DNA of 64,000 nucleotides, from positions 1 to 64,000 of the forward strand of contig SAXG01000090.1 in NCBI GenBank assembly GCA_012932865.1. Direction: 5' to 3'. How positions within the stretch are numbered: position 1 is the first letter of the stretch; each line of letters begins with the position of its first letter. Position numbers and translations under genes: made by a program. Under the pieces are notes generated by a model. It did no database searches and had not been told where the DNA came from. It saw nothing but the letters and a program-made list of their open reading frames with translations. The DNA comes from Amylostereum areolatum. Taxonomy: Eukaryota > Basidiomycota > Agaricomycetes > Russulales > Stereaceae. Shown one piece after another: positions 63,892-64,000 of this stretch.

Positions 63892-64000
63892 GGTGGTTCA
63901 AACTGACAAGTTGGTGGCAGCGCGCATGGTTTGAACTTTCGAACGCGACGCGCCGGCCGAAGACGGTCACGTGAGCGGACCGGCTGCCGGTTCCCACACA
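63892..64000. promoter_or_regulatory. Upstream region of the WD40 gene
   Basis: The last 109 bases include a CACGTG at 63968-63973, 77 bases before the ATG. The window ends here. Confidence 0.4.

Noticed and set aside
1..64000. tRNA or rRNA genes
   Set aside because: I looked for A/B-box-like pairs and conserved rRNA stretches by eye and found none I could support; a tRNA scan would be decisive.

Overview
The window looks like nuclear DNA of a filamentous basidiomycete, most likely an Agaricomycete. Genes are dense and split by many short (about 50-75 nt) GT-AG introns with CTAAC-like branch sites. The housekeeping set is eukaryotic and fungal: ICE2, ERMES subunit MMM1, SEC17, NUS1, betaine-lipid synthase, DUG3 and a pseudouridine glycosidase-kinase fusion. 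A Tnp2-type CACTA transposase and a chromodomain Ty3/gypsy element are typical of that group.

Positions 1-13.3 kb are mobile DNA. A minus-strand Ty3/gypsy chromovirus fills 1-9699: a 575-bp 5' LTR, putative primer-binding site, gag, a GGGTTTT-TGA frameshift site, pol, then an extra intron-containing gene in the position where retroviruses carry env. Its 3' LTR starts at position 15 and runs off the left edge. Seventy bases to the right lies an intact four-exon CACTA transposase gene (9770-13220, minus).

Positions 13.5-64 kb are ordinary host genes: DUF2235 hydrolase; NUS1 (dolichol synthesis); SEC17; AGM1 (chitin precursor); BTA1 (betaine lipid); DUG3 (glutathione breakdown); ICE2 (ER); MOCS2B (molybdopterin); PsuG-PsuK (pseudouridine breakdown); IRC3-like helicase; ADP/ATP carrier; SIZ/PIAS SUMO ligase; NudC; ESF1; a secreted Kex2-repeat protein; an EED-like WD40 protein; complex I subunit NDUFA11; a BRCT/Myb Rap1-like protein; a kinase-like protein lacking catalytic residues; RPS16; mitochondrial uL4; RAD51; RPB8; MMM1; and a large WD40 protein. 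Many neighbours are divergent with 140-370 bp shared promoters. There is no evident metabolic cluster.

The most unusual signals are: (1) the gag frame is open and protein-like for 269 codons upstream of its first ATG, there is no ATG in any frame from the predicted transcript start to that ATG, and an in-frame ACG sits in CACCACGG context 34 nt after the LTR; (2) the env-position gene, where one 58-nt intron toggles between two long overlapping reading frames; (3) a secreted precursor with six 31-residue units separated by Kex2 Lys-Arg sites and diverging mainly at synonymous positions, a possible RiPP/KEP peptide source.

All calls rest on reading the sequence and remembered family features. 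No database search was possible, and exon edges are only given where I checked phase.
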